Origin: RGIG8748 sp045578205
Lineage (GTDB): Bacteria > Bacillota > Clostridia > UMGS1810
Direction: 5' to 3'
DNA: 15,579 bases
Assembly (NCBI GenBank): GCA_045578205.1
Contig: JAZNJU010000091.1
Coordinates: forward strand, 1 to 15,579
In this document: positions 14,252-15,579 of the stretch, piece after piece
Layout of the letters: each line of letters begins with the position of its first letter
How positions within the stretch are numbered: the stretch's first letter is position 1
Position numbers and translations under genes: made by a program
Notes under the pieces: generated by a model
What the model was told of the DNA's origin: nothing
The model's database searches: none
The model's input: the letters and a program-made list of their open reading frames with translations, nothing else

Positions 14252-15340
14252 ATGAAATATTCCGAACTTTTTAAAAGCAAAAAAGATTTGGTTCAGAGCA
14301 AATATGTTTGTGCCGGTTTCGACGGTTTTGTGGATTTCTTAATCCATGCCGTTAAAACCCGCGAGGATGAAAAAAACTGTACATATTATCCCACAATAGA
14401 CGAATTCGGAGGCAAGATTACTTCTCTTGCAGGCAGAAGCGGAAATGTGGAACTTGTGTTTGAAAGTACAGATTTCGGCGGTTGCGGACCGCACTATATG
14501 AACGGTCTTGCCAACATGGGTGTTAAATGTACCTGCATAGGTGCATTGGGGTATCCCGATGTACACCCTGCATTCAACCTGCACCCCAACTGTGAAACAA
14601 TCACCATCGGTGAACCTGGTTATTCATATCTTTTCGAGTTTGAAGACGGAAAGATAATAATGAGCGATATCGAAAAGATAAGCAGGCTCACATGGAATGA
14701 CCTTATTGAAAGAATAAGTATAGATGAAATAGTGGGATACTTCAATAAAGCGGATATCATCACTCTCGTTAACTGGAGTTATCTGGTTCATTTCCACGAA
14801 ATCTACGAGAAAGTTCTGGAAGTTGTAATGCCCAGGCTTGATAAAAGCAAAGAAAGAAAAATATACATAGACATTGCCGACTGTGCAAAGCGCAGACCCG
14901 AGGAAATCAAGGCGGCATTGAAACTCTTTGGCGGTTACAGTAAGTATGCTCCCACATACCTCGGACTTAACAAGAGCGAAGCAATGGTTATGCACAGTGT
15001 TCTCTCCGAGGGAGAATATCCCGGTTCTATTCCTACTGCAAGAGCAATCAAGGAATATTCCGGCATAGGAACGGTAGTCATTCACCCCGTGGACAGTTCC
15101 GCTGCAGTTTTTGACGGCGGTGAAGTGGAAGTTCAGGGTATTGTTTGCGAAAAACCCAAGAAGACAACAGGCGGAGGCGATAACTTCAATTCCGGTTTCT
15201 GTGCAGGACTTCTTGCAGACCTCGACATCGAAAACTGTCTTGTAAGCGGTATGACAACTTCTTATCTTTATGTAAAGAACGGTCACTGCAACAGTTTTGA
15301 CGACATTGCAGAACAAATGAAGATGTATGACGAAAGATAA
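14252..15340 (+). CDS. PfkB-family carbohydrate kinase
   Basis: This 362-residue protein belongs to the PfkB (ribokinase-like) family, which phosphorylates sugars or nucleosides using ATP. The N-terminal GFDGFVD (22-28) and the Gly-rich DFGGCGPHYMNGLANMG (74-90) match the substrate-binding start and the first signature region. The second signature, TTGGGDNFNSGFCAGLL (305-321), carries the catalytic base Asp310; the usual GAGD reads GGGD here. The protein is longer than most PfkB kinases (about 300-330 residues). GGAGG lies before the ATG. It has its own promoter and terminator, so it is a single-gene unit. The substrate is not identifiable; KDG kinase would fit the uronate genes upstream, but the divergent sequence gives no support for that. 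Confidence 0.85.
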   Translation: MKYSELFKSKKDLVQSKYVCAGFDGFVDFLIHAVKTREDEKNCTYYPTIDEFGGKITSLAGRSGNVELVFESTDFGGCGPHYMNGLANMGVKCTCIGALGYPDVHPAFNLHPNCETITIGEPGYSYLFEFEDGKIIMSDIEKISRLTWNDLIERISIDEIVGYFNKADIITLVNWSYLVHFHEIYEKVLEVVMPRLDKSKERKIYIDIADCAKRRPEEIKAALKLFGGYSKYAPTYLGLNKSEAMVMHSVLSEGEYPGSIPTARAIKEYSGIGTVVIHPVDSSAAVFDGGEVEVQGIVCEKPKKTTGGGDNFNSGFCAGLLADLDIENCLVSGMTTSYLYVKNGHCNSFDDIAEQMKMYDER

Positions 15341-15351
15341 TAATCACAAAC

Positions 15352-15379
15352 CAAAAACCCCGCAAATGCGGGGTTTTTG
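15352..15379 (+). terminator. Strong intrinsic terminator after the PfkB-family kinase gene
   Basis: A-rich AAAAACCCCGC at 15353-15363 pairs perfectly with GCGGGGTTTTT at 15368-15378 around an AAAT loop, and C15352 pairs with G15379. The GC-rich core followed by five T residues is a canonical terminator. The A-tract on the other side would make it work on the minus strand as well. Confidence 0.93.
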
Positions 15380-15401
15380 CGTGTCGATAAAGTCGACACG
15401 C
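15379..15401 (+). repeat. Perfect 9-bp hairpin directly after the terminator
   Basis: GCGTGTCGA at 15379-15387 and TCGACACGC at 15393-15401 are exact inverses around a TAAAG loop. It abuts the terminator by one shared base and has no T-tract, so it is not a second terminator of the usual kind. It marks the left edge of the structured block that fills the rest of the window. Confidence 0.8.
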
Positions 15402-15505
15402 TGTCAGACAAACGAAAATGAACGCAGACGAGGAATCGCGAAACAGGCAGTACAAAGGTACGGCAATGAGCGATGACGAAGTAAGCAAAGTGTATAAAAT
15501 TCTGT

Positions 15506-15527
15506 CTTTTGGCATTTGTGCCAAAAG
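15506..15527 (+). repeat. Perfect 9-bp hairpin inside the terminal block
   Basis: CTTTTGGCA at 15506-15514 pairs with TGCCAAAAG at 15519-15527 around a TTTG loop. No T-tract follows on either strand, so it does not look like a simple terminator. Confidence 0.75.
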
Positions 15528-15545
15528 CAACCTTAAATTAAAAGG

Positions 15546-15579
15546 GGTGTAAATTAATTCGTATGAATTGATTTACACC
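15546..15579 (+). repeat. Long 15-bp hairpin at the window edge
   Basis: GGTGTAAATTAATTC at 15546-15560 pairs with GAATTGATTTACACC at 15565-15579 with one G-U position and a GTAT loop. The pairing runs to the last base and may continue, since GG (15544-15545) and an A-tract precede it. It could be a bidirectional terminator for the next gene or the palindromic end of a repeat element. Confidence 0.75.

Larger units (their letters stand above)
15402..15579. other. Structured intergenic block of unknown function, running off the window
   Basis: No gene of a known family is recognisable here. The block contains a small hairpin (GCAGTAC at 15447-15453 with GTACGGC at 15458-15464, one mismatch), an imperfect direct repeat (15418-15433 and 15466-15481, 12 of 16 bases alike), a perfect 9-bp hairpin at 15506-15527 and a long hairpin at 15546-15579. 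Its first ~100 nt look more G+C-rich than the other gaps in the window. A 44-codon frame crosses it (15418-15552) without a ribosome site. Such a chain of hairpins fits a dispersed palindromic repeat, a small mobile element end or a non-coding RNA; none can be confirmed from one copy. Confidence 0.5.

Noticed and set aside
15186..15530. Minus-strand open frame across the kinase 3' end and terminator
   Set aside because: It lies antisense to the kinase gene, crosses the terminator hairpin, has no ribosome site and shows no recognisable protein motif.

Overview
The window looks like chromosomal DNA from a low-to-moderate G+C Gram-positive anaerobe, most likely an uncultured or gut-type clostridial Bacillota (inference). 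Supporting signs are strong AGGAGG-type ribosome binding sites, sigma-A promoters with 17-nt spacers, the order hemW-hrcA-grpE-dnaK-dnaJ behind a perfect CIRCE operator, and a DnaK ATPase domain without the insertion typical of Gram-negative DnaKs. All 14 complete genes and one partial gene lie on the + strand. I saw no tRNA, rRNA, CRISPR array or transposase.

Layout. (1) Positions 1-165 hold the tail of a membrane protein and a modest terminator-like hairpin. (2) Positions 207-5386 start at a sigma-A promoter and carry an aldo/keto reductase, the KtrB/KtrA potassium uptake pair, a small cupin, a ferritin-like/VIT iron membrane protein and an AraC-family regulator, with gaps of 11-43 nt. (3) Positions 5392-8302 form a tight operon with its own promoter: a LUD-domain protein with a Cys-rich tail, glucuronate isomerase UxaC and a second amidohydrolase-superfamily enzyme, closed by a hairpin terminator. 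The AraC regulator just upstream is the natural candidate to control it. (4) Positions 8315-9415 encode HemW. (5) Positions 9447-14187 form the class I heat-shock operon hrcA-grpE-dnaK-dnaJ, driven by a TTGACA-17-TATCCT promoter with CIRCE directly downstream. (6) Positions 14193-15379 hold a PfkB-family sugar kinase with its own promoter and a strong intrinsic terminator. (7) Positions 15379-15579 are a run of hairpins with a 44-codon open frame and no recognised gene.

How the genes work together. HrcA binds CIRCE and represses its own operon, whose products GrpE, DnaK and DnaJ form the Hsp70 folding machine. KtrA gates the KtrB potassium channel. UxaC channels uronates into central metabolism, and the neighbouring hydrolase may act on a related compound such as a lactone (inference).

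Most of the window is ordinary housekeeping DNA. The two non-coding signals most worth a second look are a perfect 12-bp inverted repeat covering the spacer and -10 of the heat-shock promoter, next to CIRCE, and the hairpin-rich block at the right-hand end. I found no convincing new multi-gene system.
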